Shown piece by piece: positions 9,925 to 17,236 of a DNA stretch of 64,000 bases. A model generated the notes under the pieces. The model was not told where the DNA came from. It saw nothing but the letters and a program-made list of their open reading frames with translations, and did no database searches. Origin of the DNA: Infirmifilum lucidum (lineage in GTDB: Archaea; Thermoproteota; Thermoprotei; Thermofilales; Thermofilaceae); the NCBI RefSeq assembly GCF_014876775.1, contig NZ_CP062310.1, positions 1,093,699-1,157,698 of the forward strand. Direction: 5' to 3'. Positions within the stretch are counted from its first letter, which is position 1; each line of letters begins with the position of its first letter. The translations under genes were made by a program, and so were the position numbers.

Positions 9925-10572
9925 GTGGCTAGGCTCGATGAGGCTTCTCTAGTAAACGAGTTACAGCTCACTAGGCCAATCGTCATTAGAACCACTCCTG
10001 GATACGAGGGAGAAATAATCCGGGCGATAACGAGAATAGCCTCCTCGCGTGGCTTAACCATGTATGTCTTCTCGAGAGGGCTCTGTCAAGGCTGTTGTGT
10101 CTCAGAAACCAGTCTTCTTCACGCCTTAAGGAGGCTCCTCAGGAAGCTTGACCCCTTCTCCCACGCACTGCTCGATAAGGATATCGAGACGCTTGGGGGT
10201 CTGATATCGAAATACCTTGTACTTTCATCAGAGCAATGGAGTGCTAGTAGAGAAAGCATACTCAATGCTCTCCTATTCTCTAGAAGGCTTACATGCGATA
10301 ACGAGAACCGGCAGCACAACGTAGAATGCCCGGAAGATGCTCTATCTGCTGCAATCCTTACTGAAGCACTGAATTACGAGCACTCAGGAAGAGGGAGTAA
10401 AGCGCTAATATTGTATAGTTGTGGCGAGGTATTCAACGAGAGGGTATTCAATAGGATTCTGAGCACTAACCTCCACGTGAAACCTGTATTCCTCGTCGCC
10501 AACAGATCCAACACTCTCGCACTGGACAAGCAAGGGCGCACCGTTATGTACACTTACGACATACCCTTCTGA
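9925..10572 (+). CDS. Uncharacterised Cys-rich protein
   Basis: I do not recognise this 215-residue protein. It appears soluble, with no signal peptide or membrane span. A cysteine cluster, GLCQGCCVSETS, lies near residues 53-63 and two further cysteines flank residues 125-135. The C-terminal part (ALILYSCGEVFNERVF, then KPVFLVANRSN) reads like an alpha/beta sheet edge. The GTG start at 9925 lies about 25 bases after a TATA-like GATATTTAG (9898-9906), so the message is probably leaderless. It is divergent from rpoN, and a small hairpin at 10593-10606 lies beyond its stop. Function unknown; the Cys cluster suggests metal or redox chemistry. Confidence 0.7.
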   Translation: MARLDEASLVNELQLTRPIVIRTTPGYEGEIIRAITRIASSRGLTMYVFSRGLCQGCCVSETSLLHALRRLLRKLDPFSHALLDKDIETLGGLISKYLVLSSEQWSASRESILNALLFSRRLTCDNENRQHNVECPEDALSAAILTEALNYEHSGRGSKALILYSCGEVFNERVFNRILSTNLHVKPVFLVANRSNTLALDKQGRTVMYTYDIPF

Positions 10573-10592
10573 GATAACTGCTGTAGACCATC

Positions 10593-10612
10593 AGAGTCAA
10601 AACTCTATTTTA
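10593..10612 (+). terminator. Possible terminator hairpin
   Basis: AGAGT-CAAA-ACTCT (10593-10606) forms a five base-pair hairpin followed by ATTTTAC, 20 bases after the stop of the Cys-rich gene. The stem is short and archaeal terminators usually need only a T run, so this is a weak call. Confidence 0.25.
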
Positions 10613-10686
10613 CAAAAAATCAAGCAAGAGGCAGTTATTAAATAAACAGCTAAAATAAGCAAAATATGAATCTAATCAGGATATGA

Positions 10687-11120
10687 AGCCAGGAACCTGC
10701 CTCCGCTACTGGCTTCACGGACATGGAGGGTAATGCAACTTGGGAAGGGGGAAAGCACGTGTTCACTGGGTGGAGTGGAGACGCGAGTGGAAGCAACTTG
10801 ACTTCAAGCCTCGTACTCACGGATTCCCCAAAGAGAGTAGTTGCGGAGTGGAAGAAGCGGTGCTATGTGGTGGCTGAGACCCCCACAGCTACTTCATAGG
10901 GGGGAGCGACTGGTACGACGAGGGGAGCTGTGTAAGGTTGGCTTTAAGAGACATGTTCTTAGGATTTCTAATCCAGGATGTCTTTGACGACTTTGAGAGT
11001 GTAGACTACTCTAAGGACAAGGTTATGGGCAGAGGGGAGGGTCGAGTCTACGTAGATTCCCCGAGACGCATCAGAGCGGTATTCATCGTCACTGTATTGA
11101 CTAGAAGGAGGAAAAAGTAG
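10687..11120 (+). pseudogene. Remnant of a secreted/S-layer-type repeat protein
   Basis: Two open stretches in different frames read as one decayed protein. The first (bases 10687-10899) reads GKHVFTGWSGDASGS, then LTDSPKRVVAEWK. The second (about 10884-11120) reads YFIGGSDWYDEGS, then GFLIQDVF and YVDSPRRIRAVF, ending RRRKK. This pattern of FxGWSGD followed by a D/SP(K/R)xVxAxW strand is that of extracellular InlB B-repeat-like modules (Flg_new_2 type) common at the C-terminus of crenarchaeal surface proteins. The frames join near the run of five C at 10880-10884. There is no start codon or signal peptide, and the usual transmembrane anchor before the basic tail is absent, so the gene is truncated and frameshifted. 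Confidence 0.7.
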
Positions 11121-11243
11121 AGCCAGTGAACACGGAGTCTGCCTGGAAAAGCGAGGAGGTAGGTGGAGAGATGCGTTGAGGAGAGAGGAATCTATGAGTG
11201 ATGCGGAGTTTAAAAGCGGTTATCCGGTTAAAATACACAAAAA
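11121..11243. other. Gene-free stretch between pseudogene and tRNA-Val
   Basis: Purine-rich sequence with no open frame I trust, no repeat and no clear promoter. Together with 10573-10686 it makes the flanks of the pseudogene the longest non-coding tract of the window. Confidence 0.5.
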
Positions 11244-11339
11244 TGGGCCCGCCGGGAATTGAACCCGGGACCTCCACCGTTCTCAGGCGGCGTGTGCCGC
11301 CTTGTCAGGGTGGCATCCTAGCCGCTAGACGACGGGCCC
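11244..11339 (-). tRNA. tRNA-Val(GAC), with 23-base intron
   Basis: On the minus strand the acceptor GGGCCCG pairs with CGGGCCC, the D arm is GTCT/GGAT, the anticodon stem CCACC/GGTGG and the T arm CCGGG-TTCAATT-CCCGG. Removing 23 bases at the canonical position 37/38 leaves the loop CTGACAC with anticodon GAC (bases 11304-11306). Discriminator is A at 11244; CCA is not encoded. The mature RNA would be 73 nt. A TATA box lies at 11367-11375. The alternative of a Glu or Asp tRNA does not give a seven-base loop. Confidence 0.93.
11280..11302 (-). other. tRNA-Val intron
   Basis: Twenty-three bases containing a GC-rich hairpin GGCGGC-ACAC-GCCGCC. The splice sites fall in three-base bulges (CA|A and AA|C). 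The central helix between them, CTGA against TGAG, has one G-G mismatch, so it is a relaxed bulge-helix-bulge motif for the archaeal splicing endonuclease. Confidence 0.85.
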
Positions 11340-11366
11340 TAACATTCATGCTGATACATGGTAATG

Positions 11367-11375
11367 TTATAAAAG
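11367..11375 (-). promoter_or_regulatory. TATA box of tRNA-Val
   Basis: CTTTTATAA on the minus strand, about 28 bases before the tRNA 5' end. Confidence 0.6.
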
Positions 11376-11566
11376 TTTTTGCTCTAAGCTGGTTAGAGGC
11401 TCGAATTTCAGGCCCGAGCTCTCTGCTGAGATCTATCCTTTGACAGGTCACTACTTCAGGACTAGGTTTTTCCTGGGCCACTATGCGACTGGAGTTCTTC
11501 AAAGAGAAATATTTAAAAATATTGAAAGAGTTGAGTCTTAGTCTGTCTCACGGGGTGAACGTTACG

Positions 11567-12211
11567 GTGAGCTTGGACGAGCTGAAGACCGTGGAAGGCG
11601 AGCTACTCATACCGCTAGAGATGTACTTGACGGCAGGCATTCGTATCGGCACAAGGATGAAGAGCAAGTTTATGGAGCCCTACATCTATGCCGCTAGGCC
11701 TGACGGCCTTTATCTACTCGACGTCAAGAAGACCGACGAGAGGATTAGAATAGCTGCTCGCTTCATAGCTCGTTACGAACCGAGCCGGGTTGTCGCTGTA
11801 TCTGGCAGGCAGTACGGCTTTAGGCCTGTCAGGAAGTTCTGCGGGCTCGTAGGCTGTAAGCCCATTCTCGGGAGGGTTTTACCTGGAACTTTCACAAACC
11901 CTGCCTTGGCACACTATACCGAGGCTGATTTACTGATGGTGACGGATCCCCGCGTCGACGAGCAGGCTATAATCGAAGCCGGGAAAGTAGGAATACCCGT
12001 AGTAGCCTTGTGTGACAGCGACTCGCCGATCACTAACGTCGACCTCATAATCCCAACGAACAATAGAGGTAGAAAGGCCCTAGCCCTAGTTTACTGGCTG
12101 TTGGCGAGAGAGGTTCTCAGGGCCCGCGGAGATTTACCTCCCAATGGCGAGCTCCCTGTCCCCCTGTCCGACTTCGAGGCGAAGATACTAACAACTGGAG
12201 AAGTAGTCTAG
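11567..12211 (+). CDS. rps2: Ribosomal protein S2 (uS2)
   Basis: Small-subunit protein, about 214 residues. LIPLEMYLTAGIRIGTRMKSKFM, the YEPSRVVAVSGRQYG stretch and PVVALCDSDSPITNVDLIIPTNNRGRKA are diagnostic of archaeal S2. The frame is open from ATG 11483, but a TATA element (ATATTTAAAA, 11507-11516) lies inside that extension. GTG 11567 has GGGGTG at the right distance and starts just before the conserved domain, so I prefer it; 11555 and 11483 are alternatives. S2 normally follows RpoN/RpoK; here it leads a group with the MEMO protein and IPP isomerase. Confidence 0.93.
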   Translation: MSLDELKTVEGELLIPLEMYLTAGIRIGTRMKSKFMEPYIYAARPDGLYLLDVKKTDERIRIAARFIARYEPSRVVAVSGRQYGFRPVRKFCGLVGCKPILGRVLPGTFTNPALAHYTEADLLMVTDPRVDEQAIIEAGKVGIPVVALCDSDSPITNVDLIIPTNNRGRKALALVYWLLAREVLRARGDLPPNGELPVPLSDFEAKILTTGEVV

Positions 12212-12230
12212 CGAAAGTTTTTATCCACGC
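12212..12230 (+). promoter_or_regulatory. Promoter of MEMO-fni-archease operon
   Basis: CGAAAGTTTTTATCC directly after the S2 stop is a textbook BRE plus TATA; the ATG at 12256 sits about where transcription would begin, so the message is leaderless or nearly so. Confidence 0.65.
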
Positions 12231-12255
12231 ATATAGGCTAACAGATTGGCGTATT

Positions 12256-13110
12256 ATGTCCAAGAGGTACCCAGCACACGCAGGCTACTTTTATCCCAAA
12301 GAACTGGAAGCTCTACGAGATGCGATAACCAAAACATTCCTCCATGTGTTAGGGCCCGGAAAGCTTCCGCCCCAACCACCATCTTTCACCGGTAACCTAA
12401 TCGGCGTTGTATCGCCACACGCTGGCTACATTTACTCGGGTCATGTTGCCGCACACGGTTACCTTGCACTGGCAGAGGCTGGCAAGCCAGAAGTCGTTGT
12501 GGTCTTAGGGCCAAACCACCACGCCCTGGGGGCTCCAGTGGCGTTTGACGAGAATGAGGTCTGGACGACACCTCTAGGGGACGTAGAGCTCGATGTTGAG
12601 CTCGAGAAGGAAATGGCTTCACGGGAGCCGCTCCTGCGTTTCGACCTAGCCGCTCATATGTATGAGCACTCCATAGAAGTTCAGGTTCCGTTCCTTCAGT
12701 TCATTTTCGGGAGTGACTTCAAGCTTATACCTATCTCGATGATGCTTCAAACGCCCGAGGGTGCAAGGAGGGTGGCTAGGGCAATAGTAAGCGTGATGCA
12801 GGAACATAGCGTAAAATTCTACGTGGTTGCCAGCTCCGACATGAGCCACTATGTGGACGCGAGGGTTGCTAGCAGGAAGGACAGTCTGGCAATCGAGAAG
12901 ATAAAAATGCTTGACGTAGACGGACTGTACAATGCTATAATTGAGGAGGACATATCTATGTGCGGCTACGGCCCCGTTATGACGCTGATGGAGGTTGCAA
13001 GGCTCACGGGCTTTACGAAAGTTAGCCTCTTGAAATACGCCGATAGCGGCGACATAACAGGCGATAAGAGCGAAGTCGTGGCATACGCCTCTATCTCCTT
13101 TGCAAAGTAG
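12256..13110 (+). CDS. MEMO1-family protein (AmmeMemoRadiSam protein B)
   Basis: Member of the MEMO/Mho1 family, 284 residues, full length. The family fold resembles class III extradiol dioxygenases. Conserved metal-site motifs are visible: PHAGYIYSGH near residues 54-63, LGPNHH near 85-90, SSDMSHY near 197-203 and MCGYGPV near 234-240. Human MEMO1 binds iron or copper through equivalent His and Cys residues; the archaeal function is unknown. No AMMECR1 or radical-SAM partner is adjacent. It lies upstream of type 2 IPP isomerase, and archaeal MEMO genes are often found with mevalonate pathway genes, so a link to isoprenoid metabolism is possible. Confidence 0.9.
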   Translation: MSKRYPAHAGYFYPKELEALRDAITKTFLHVLGPGKLPPQPPSFTGNLIGVVSPHAGYIYSGHVAAHGYLALAEAGKPEVVVVLGPNHHALGAPVAFDENEVWTTPLGDVELDVELEKEMASREPLLRFDLAAHMYEHSIEVQVPFLQFIFGSDFKLIPISMMLQTPEGARRVARAIVSVMQEHSVKFYVVASSDMSHYVDARVASRKDSLAIEKIKMLDVDGLYNAIIEEDISMCGYGPVMTLMEVARLTGFTKVSLLKYADSGDITGDKSEVVAYASISFAK

Positions 13111-13119
13111 GGGGTTTGT

Positions 13120-14223
13120 GTGGAGTTCAGGACGACCTCACGCAAAGACAACCACATAGTACTTTCAGTCAAGGAGGATGTCTCTTCGAGAACTTCCCCT
13201 TGGTTCGAATACCTGAGGTTTGTCCACCAGTCGATACTGGAAACATCGCTGAGCGATGTCGATATCTCAGCGAGCTTCCTGGGGCATGCTGTTGAAGCAC
13301 CCATAGTCATTAGCGGCATGACAGGAGGAACCGATCTTGCAAAGGCTATAAACGAATCACTAGCCAGGCTAGCCCAAAAATTCAAAATACCAATAGGCGT
13401 GGGTAGCCAGAGAGCGGCACTTGAAGACCGCTCGCTTGCGCGTACATTCTCGGTAGTGCGGGAAAACGCCCCGGACGTCCCAGTAATAGCGAATATAGGC
13501 CAGAGCCAAGTCGCTGCCGGAGTGAGTAGGGAGGAAATCCTGTACCTGGTAGAGATGATACAAGCGGATGCTATCGCCGTGCACATAAACCCGCTACAAG
13601 AAGTCTTACAGCCAGAAGGGGAACCAGACTTCAGGGACTTCGTAAGGAAGTTAGGAGAATTCGTAAAGGAGTCCCCTGTGCCGGTTATAATCAAACAGAC
13701 CGGAGAAGGCCTCTCGAGGGAGTCTGCTAGCAAATTACGTGGAATTGGAATTGAAGGCATAGACGTCGGAGGAGCTGGAGGAACGTCCTTCGCGGTGATC
13801 GAAGGTCTGAGGTCGCGCTTCTACGGTAGAGATCTCCTGGAGAAAGTGGCGAGCACGTTTGCGGACTGGGGGGTTCCGACCGCGGCCAGTATTCTCGAAG
13901 TTAGGGAAATTTTCCCAGACAAGCTACTGATAGCAACTGGTGGTATTAGAAGTGGCGTTGACGCGGCAAAGGCTTTGAGGCTCGGAGCAGACTTCGCCGG
14001 AATAGCAAGACCTATACTTAAGGAGCTGTACGAAGGGGGGCTTTCAAGGGCTGAAAAATATCTCGAACAGGTAATTAAAGAGCTCCGGGTCACTCTCTTC
14101 CTAACTGGAAGTTCTAACCTCAACGAGTTGCGGAGCGCCCCAATAGTCATCTTTGGGGATCTCCTACACTGGGTGAAGCAGAGAGGACTGCGGGTTCCAG
14201 GGTGGGAGTATGGGGGGGTTTGA
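13120..14223 (+). CDS. fni: Isopentenyl-diphosphate delta-isomerase, type 2
   Basis: FMN-dependent enzyme that interconverts isopentenyl and dimethylallyl diphosphate, feeding archaeal ether-lipid synthesis; 367 residues, TIM barrel. Visible motifs are ISGMTGG (flavin site, about residues 65-71), GVGSQRAAL, HINPLQE with the conserved Gln, IKQTGEGLS, GVGGAGGT-like VGGAGGTSFA and ATGGIRSGVDAAKAL. Start is GTG 13120, nine bases after the MEMO gene. Its last 14 bases overlap the archease start. Mevalonate kinase and isopentenyl phosphate kinase, frequent neighbours elsewhere, are not here. Confidence 0.95.
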   Translation: MEFRTTSRKDNHIVLSVKEDVSSRTSPWFEYLRFVHQSILETSLSDVDISASFLGHAVEAPIVISGMTGGTDLAKAINESLARLAQKFKIPIGVGSQRAALEDRSLARTFSVVRENAPDVPVIANIGQSQVAAGVSREEILYLVEMIQADAIAVHINPLQEVLQPEGEPDFRDFVRKLGEFVKESPVPVIIKQTGEGLSRESASKLRGIGIEGIDVGGAGGTSFAVIEGLRSRFYGRDLLEKVASTFADWGVPTAASILEVREIFPDKLLIATGGIRSGVDAAKALRLGADFAGIARPILKELYEGGLSRAEKYLEQVIKELRVTLFLTGSSNLNELRSAPIVIFGDLLHWVKQRGLRVPGWEYGGV

Positions 14224-14638
14224 GATCCTCCCGCATACAGCTGACGTCCTTGTAAAAGCCTGGGGAGATACCCTCGAAGAAGCTTTGTCATATGCGATAC
14301 TGGGCTTCTATGAGGTCATGACAGATACCAGCAAGGTCACTTCCGTAGAGCGTAAGACAGTCAGAGCAGAGGGATTCGATCTAGAGAGCATGCTCTACAA
14401 TCTCATCGAGAGTTTAGTAGTACTGTTCGATGAGGAAGCCTTCATTGCCTCAAGAGTTGAAGGGCTCACATACACAGAGGATGAGAATAACAAGAGAGTG
14501 GAAGCGGTCTTGGCCGGAGAAAAATTCAACATGGAGAAACACGAGTCGAGAGTCCTTATAAAGGCCGCTACCTACCACTTGATGAAGATCTGGATCCAGG
14601 ACGGCAAGTGGTATCTCCAATACGTAGTGGACATTTAG
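14210..14638 (+). CDS. Archease, RtcB activator
   Basis: Archease, 142 residues. This small protein speeds guanylylation of the RNA ligase RtcB and widens its NTP use. FEILPHTADVLVKAWG and EEALSYAILGFYEVMTD at the N-terminus and ATYHLMKI with a C-terminal YVVDI (the acidic end residue is a conserved metal ligand in archease) are typical. Its ATG overlaps fni. It lies on the same strand as rtcB, 450 bases upstream, but a convergent regulator gene separates them, so the two are transcribed independently. Confidence 0.93.
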   Translation: MGGFEILPHTADVLVKAWGDTLEEALSYAILGFYEVMTDTSKVTSVERKTVRAEGFDLESMLYNLIESLVVLFDEEAFIASRVEGLTYTEDENNKRVEAVLAGEKFNMEKHESRVLIKAATYHLMKIWIQDGKWYLQYVVDI

Positions 14639-15018
14639 CTGTGGCTCTGCACCTCGATGACTACTCTCTTGAAGAGTAGCACAGGGATCTTCTCACGTCC
14701 CCTGTCGATGAACGTCAGGAGCCTGTGCTTCTTGAGGAAGACAAGGTCTCTATGGATGTTTGGAGGCGACCTGTGTACGGCTTCAGCCAGCTTCGTGATG
14801 TTATATTCTTTCTTCGACGACAAAACCTCTACAATCTCAACTATTTTATCGCTTAGTAGCCTACGTGCCACCTCAAGCGGCACCTCCTCGCGAATCCACA
14901 TTGGTGGCTCTTCTCCCTCTTCCTCATACTCCAGGTAAGCCTTCCTAAGCCTTGCTATTCTCCTTGCTTCTATGAGGTCTTCTGGTGTCAGTGCTCTCTC
15001 AATAAAGACCTTTATCAT
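14635..15018 (-). CDS. Winged-helix transcriptional regulator
   Basis: 127-residue predicted DNA-binding protein. The C-terminal half is a winged helix: ILxVLSSKKEYNITKLAEAVHRSPPNIHRDLVFLKKHRLLTFID-like organisation (residues 62-108), with AEAVHRSPPNIHRDL as helix-turn-helix. The N-terminal half is charged and may dimerise. It resembles the HVO_A0114-type archaeal HTH family. It is divergent from rtcB and overlaps the archease stop by four bases (TTAG), so it is wedged between the two. Control of rtcB is a reasonable guess from position only. Confidence 0.75.
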   Translation of the reverse strand: MIKVFIERALTPEDLIEARRIARLRKAYLEYEEEGEEPPMWIREEVPLEVARRLLSDKIVEIVEVLSSKKEYNITKLAEAVHRSPPNIHRDLVFLKKHRLLTFIDRGREKIPVLLFKRVVIEVQSHS

Positions 15019-15037
15019 TTCATGAGAAAATTATCCT

Positions 15038-15050
15038 ACAAGTATAATAA
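15038..15050 (+). promoter_or_regulatory. Promoter of rtcB
   Basis: AGTATAATAAAG, in the 72-base divergent region between the HTH regulator and rtcB. Initiation would fall near 15070, leaving a leader of about 20 bases before ATG 15091. Confidence 0.5.
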
Positions 15051-15090
15051 AGTTTTTGAGCATGAAGAGATATGTGATAAGCGAGTACAT

Positions 15091-16539
15091 ATGGCTCCTC
15101 CATTGAGAAGAATTACAGAGTATCTATGGGAGATACCGGAAAAGTACAAACCAGGAATGAGAGTGCCAGGCTTAGTAATTGCTGATGAAGTCCTGCTAGC
15201 TAAAATGAAGGAGGATCTGACTCTAGAGCAAGTAGCCAATGTTGCTTTCCTGCCAGGAATATACAAGTATTCTATTGTACTCCCAGACGGGCACCAAGGA
15301 TATGGTTTCCCGATAGGTGGCGTAGCAGCCTTCGACGCCGAGGAAGGAGTCCTCAGTCCGGGGGGTGTCGGCTACGACATAAACTGCGGAGTAAGGGTGC
15401 TTCGGACAAGCCTTATGGAGTCTGAGGTTAGGCCTAAACTGCGAGAACTCGCTGAAACACTGTTCAGGAAGATCCCCTCAGGACTTGGAAGCACTAGCGG
15501 GCTCGAGCTGAGCTTCAGCGAGCTTGATAGAGTTCTCGAGGAAGGTGTCGAGTGGGCAATTTCTCGTGGATACGGCTGGAAGGAAGACGTCGAGCACATC
15601 GAGGAAGGCGGGAGGATGGAAGGCGCAGACGCCAATGCTGTGTCAAGGGAAGCTAAACAGAGAGGTAGGAATCAGCTCGGCACGCTTGGGAGCGGGAATC
15701 ACTTCCTAGAGATTCAGAAGGTAGATAAGATATATGATCCCCAAATAGCCAAAGTCCTTGGTATTGAGAGGGAGGGCCAGGTAACTGTAATGATTCACAC
15801 GGGGAGTAGAGGCCTTGGACACCAAGTCGCCAGCGACTACCTCAAGATTATGGAGAGGCTCGTTCACAAGTACAAGATGCCGTTGCCCGACCGAGAGCTA
15901 GTCTCTGTTCCGGCTACAAGTGAAGAAGCACAGAGGTACTTCGCCGCAATGAAGGCGGCAGCGAATTTTGCATGGACCAATAGGCAGGTCATCACTCACT
16001 GGGTAAGAGAAAGCTTCCGCTCTGTTTTCAAGAAAGATCCAGACACTATAGATTTACGTGTAATTTACGACGTGGCCCATAACATTGCAAAATTAGAGGA
16101 ACATTTAATAGATGGGAAGCGGGTAAAAGTATACGTACACAGGAAGGGGGCTACGCGTAGCTTCCCGCCAGGCCATCCAGACATACCGTCAGACTACAAG
16201 AGCATTGGACAGCCCGTGCTTATACCGGGCTCGATGGGCACGGCCAGCTATATACTGGTCGGGACGCAGAAGGCCATGGAGCTGACGTTTGGATCTTCGC
16301 CGCACGGCGCGGGCAGGGTGCAGAGCAGAGCCGAGGCGAGGCGTAGCGTTAGAGGGCAGGAGATAAAGAACGAGCTTGAGAGCAGGGGCATTGTGGTGAG
16401 AGCAGCAAGCCTGGCCGTTGTTGCCGAAGAAGCTCCAGACGCATATAAAGACGTGGACAGAGTTGTGCTCGTGGCCGATGCCGTCGGCATAGCAAAGAAA
16501 ATCGTGAGAATGGTTCCGATAGCGGTTGTCAAAGGGTAA
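15091..16539 (+). CDS. rtcB: tRNA-splicing / RNA ligase RtcB
   Basis: GTP- and Mn-dependent ligase joining 2',3'-cyclic phosphate to 5'-OH ends, the tRNA exon ligase of archaea. With ATG 15091 the protein has 482 residues, the family length; GYDINC at 94-99 and the guanylylated His of PHGAGR at residue 405 then match Pyrococcus numbering within one. The longer frame from 15022 adds 23 unlike residues and runs across the TATA-like TATAATAAAG (15040-15049). LGSGNHF, HTGSRGLGHQ and HRKGATRSF are intact. Substrates in this window are the spliced tRNA-Val and tRNA-Ser. Confidence 0.97.
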   Translation: MAPPLRRITEYLWEIPEKYKPGMRVPGLVIADEVLLAKMKEDLTLEQVANVAFLPGIYKYSIVLPDGHQGYGFPIGGVAAFDAEEGVLSPGGVGYDINCGVRVLRTSLMESEVRPKLRELAETLFRKIPSGLGSTSGLELSFSELDRVLEEGVEWAISRGYGWKEDVEHIEEGGRMEGADANAVSREAKQRGRNQLGTLGSGNHFLEIQKVDKIYDPQIAKVLGIEREGQVTVMIHTGSRGLGHQVASDYLKIMERLVHKYKMPLPDRELVSVPATSEEAQRYFAAMKAAANFAWTNRQVITHWVRESFRSVFKKDPDTIDLRVIYDVAHNIAKLEEHLIDGKRVKVYVHRKGATRSFPPGHPDIPSDYKSIGQPVLIPGSMGTASYILVGTQKAMELTFGSSPHGAGRVQSRAEARRSVRGQEIKNELESRGIVVRAASLAVVAEEAPDAYKDVDRVVLVADAVGIAKKIVRMVPIAVVKG

Positions 16540-16576
16540 GAAAACAATTTATACTGTATGCTGTTAGAGTAGTGGT

Positions 16577-17185
16577 ATGTCGGAGGAGGCTAGAGCCACT
16601 GTGCTGAAGACTCTGAGTGGAGAGGAAATAAAACTGTTTGGCAAGTGGAGTCTCTTAGACGTAGAAATCAGAGACCAAAGCCTACGTAGGTATATCTCGC
16701 TAAAGCCGGTGCTTGTCCCGCACTCAGAAGGGAGACATGCTAAGAAGCGCTTCGGAAAGGCAAACGTATCAATAGTGGAGAGAATCGCAAACGAGTTAAT
16801 GAGGCCTGGGAGGAATGCCGGCAAGAAAATACTTGCGCTCAACATTGTGAAGAGAGCATTCGAGATCATCGAGCTCAAAACAGGGAAGAACCCTGTCCAA
16901 GTCCTAGTTTGGGCAATTGAAAACGCGTCCCCAAGAGAGGAAACTACACGAGTTATATACGGCGGGATTCTCTACCACGTGTCAGTAGACGTATCGCCCC
17001 AAAGGCGTGTCGATCTGGCCCTTAGATTTATAACTGAAGGAGCACGCGCCTGCTCTTTCAATAACCCCAAGACTATCGAGGAGTGCCTGGCAGACGAAAT
17101 CGTTGCCGCTGCATACGGCGACTCGAACAGCTATGCGCTGAGGAAGAAGGAAGAAATAGAGAGGATTGCTCTAGCGTCGCGGTAA
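16577..17185 (+). CDS. rps7: Ribosomal protein S7 (uS7)
   Basis: Small-subunit head protein, 202 residues. Diagnostic segments are [57 protein letters not shown] and the C-terminal [29 protein letters not shown]-like end. It has its own TATA-like ATTTATAC about 26 bases upstream. In most archaea S7 follows S12; here it is isolated between rtcB and the clamp loader. Confidence 0.96.
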   Translation: MSEEARATVLKTLSGEEIKLFGKWSLLDVEIRDQSLRRYISLKPVLVPHSEGRHAKKRFGKANVSIVERIANELMRPGRNAGKKILALNIVKRAFEIIELKTGKNPVQVLVWAIENASPREETTRVIYGGILYHVSVDVSPQRRVDLALRFITEGARACSFNNPKTIEECLADEIVAAAYGDSNSYALRKKEEIERIALASR

Positions 17186-17236
17186 ATTTTGCCCATTAGC
17201 TTTAATTCCCAGTTACTCTCCCATTCTGTGGTGTAC

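Noticed and set aside
11280-11302. GC-rich hairpin GGCGGC/GCCGCC taken as a terminator
   Set aside because: It is the intron hairpin of tRNA-Val.
11198-11443. 81-codon plus-strand frame
   Set aside because: It is the antisense of the tRNA-Val gene; the protein-like look comes from the tRNA.
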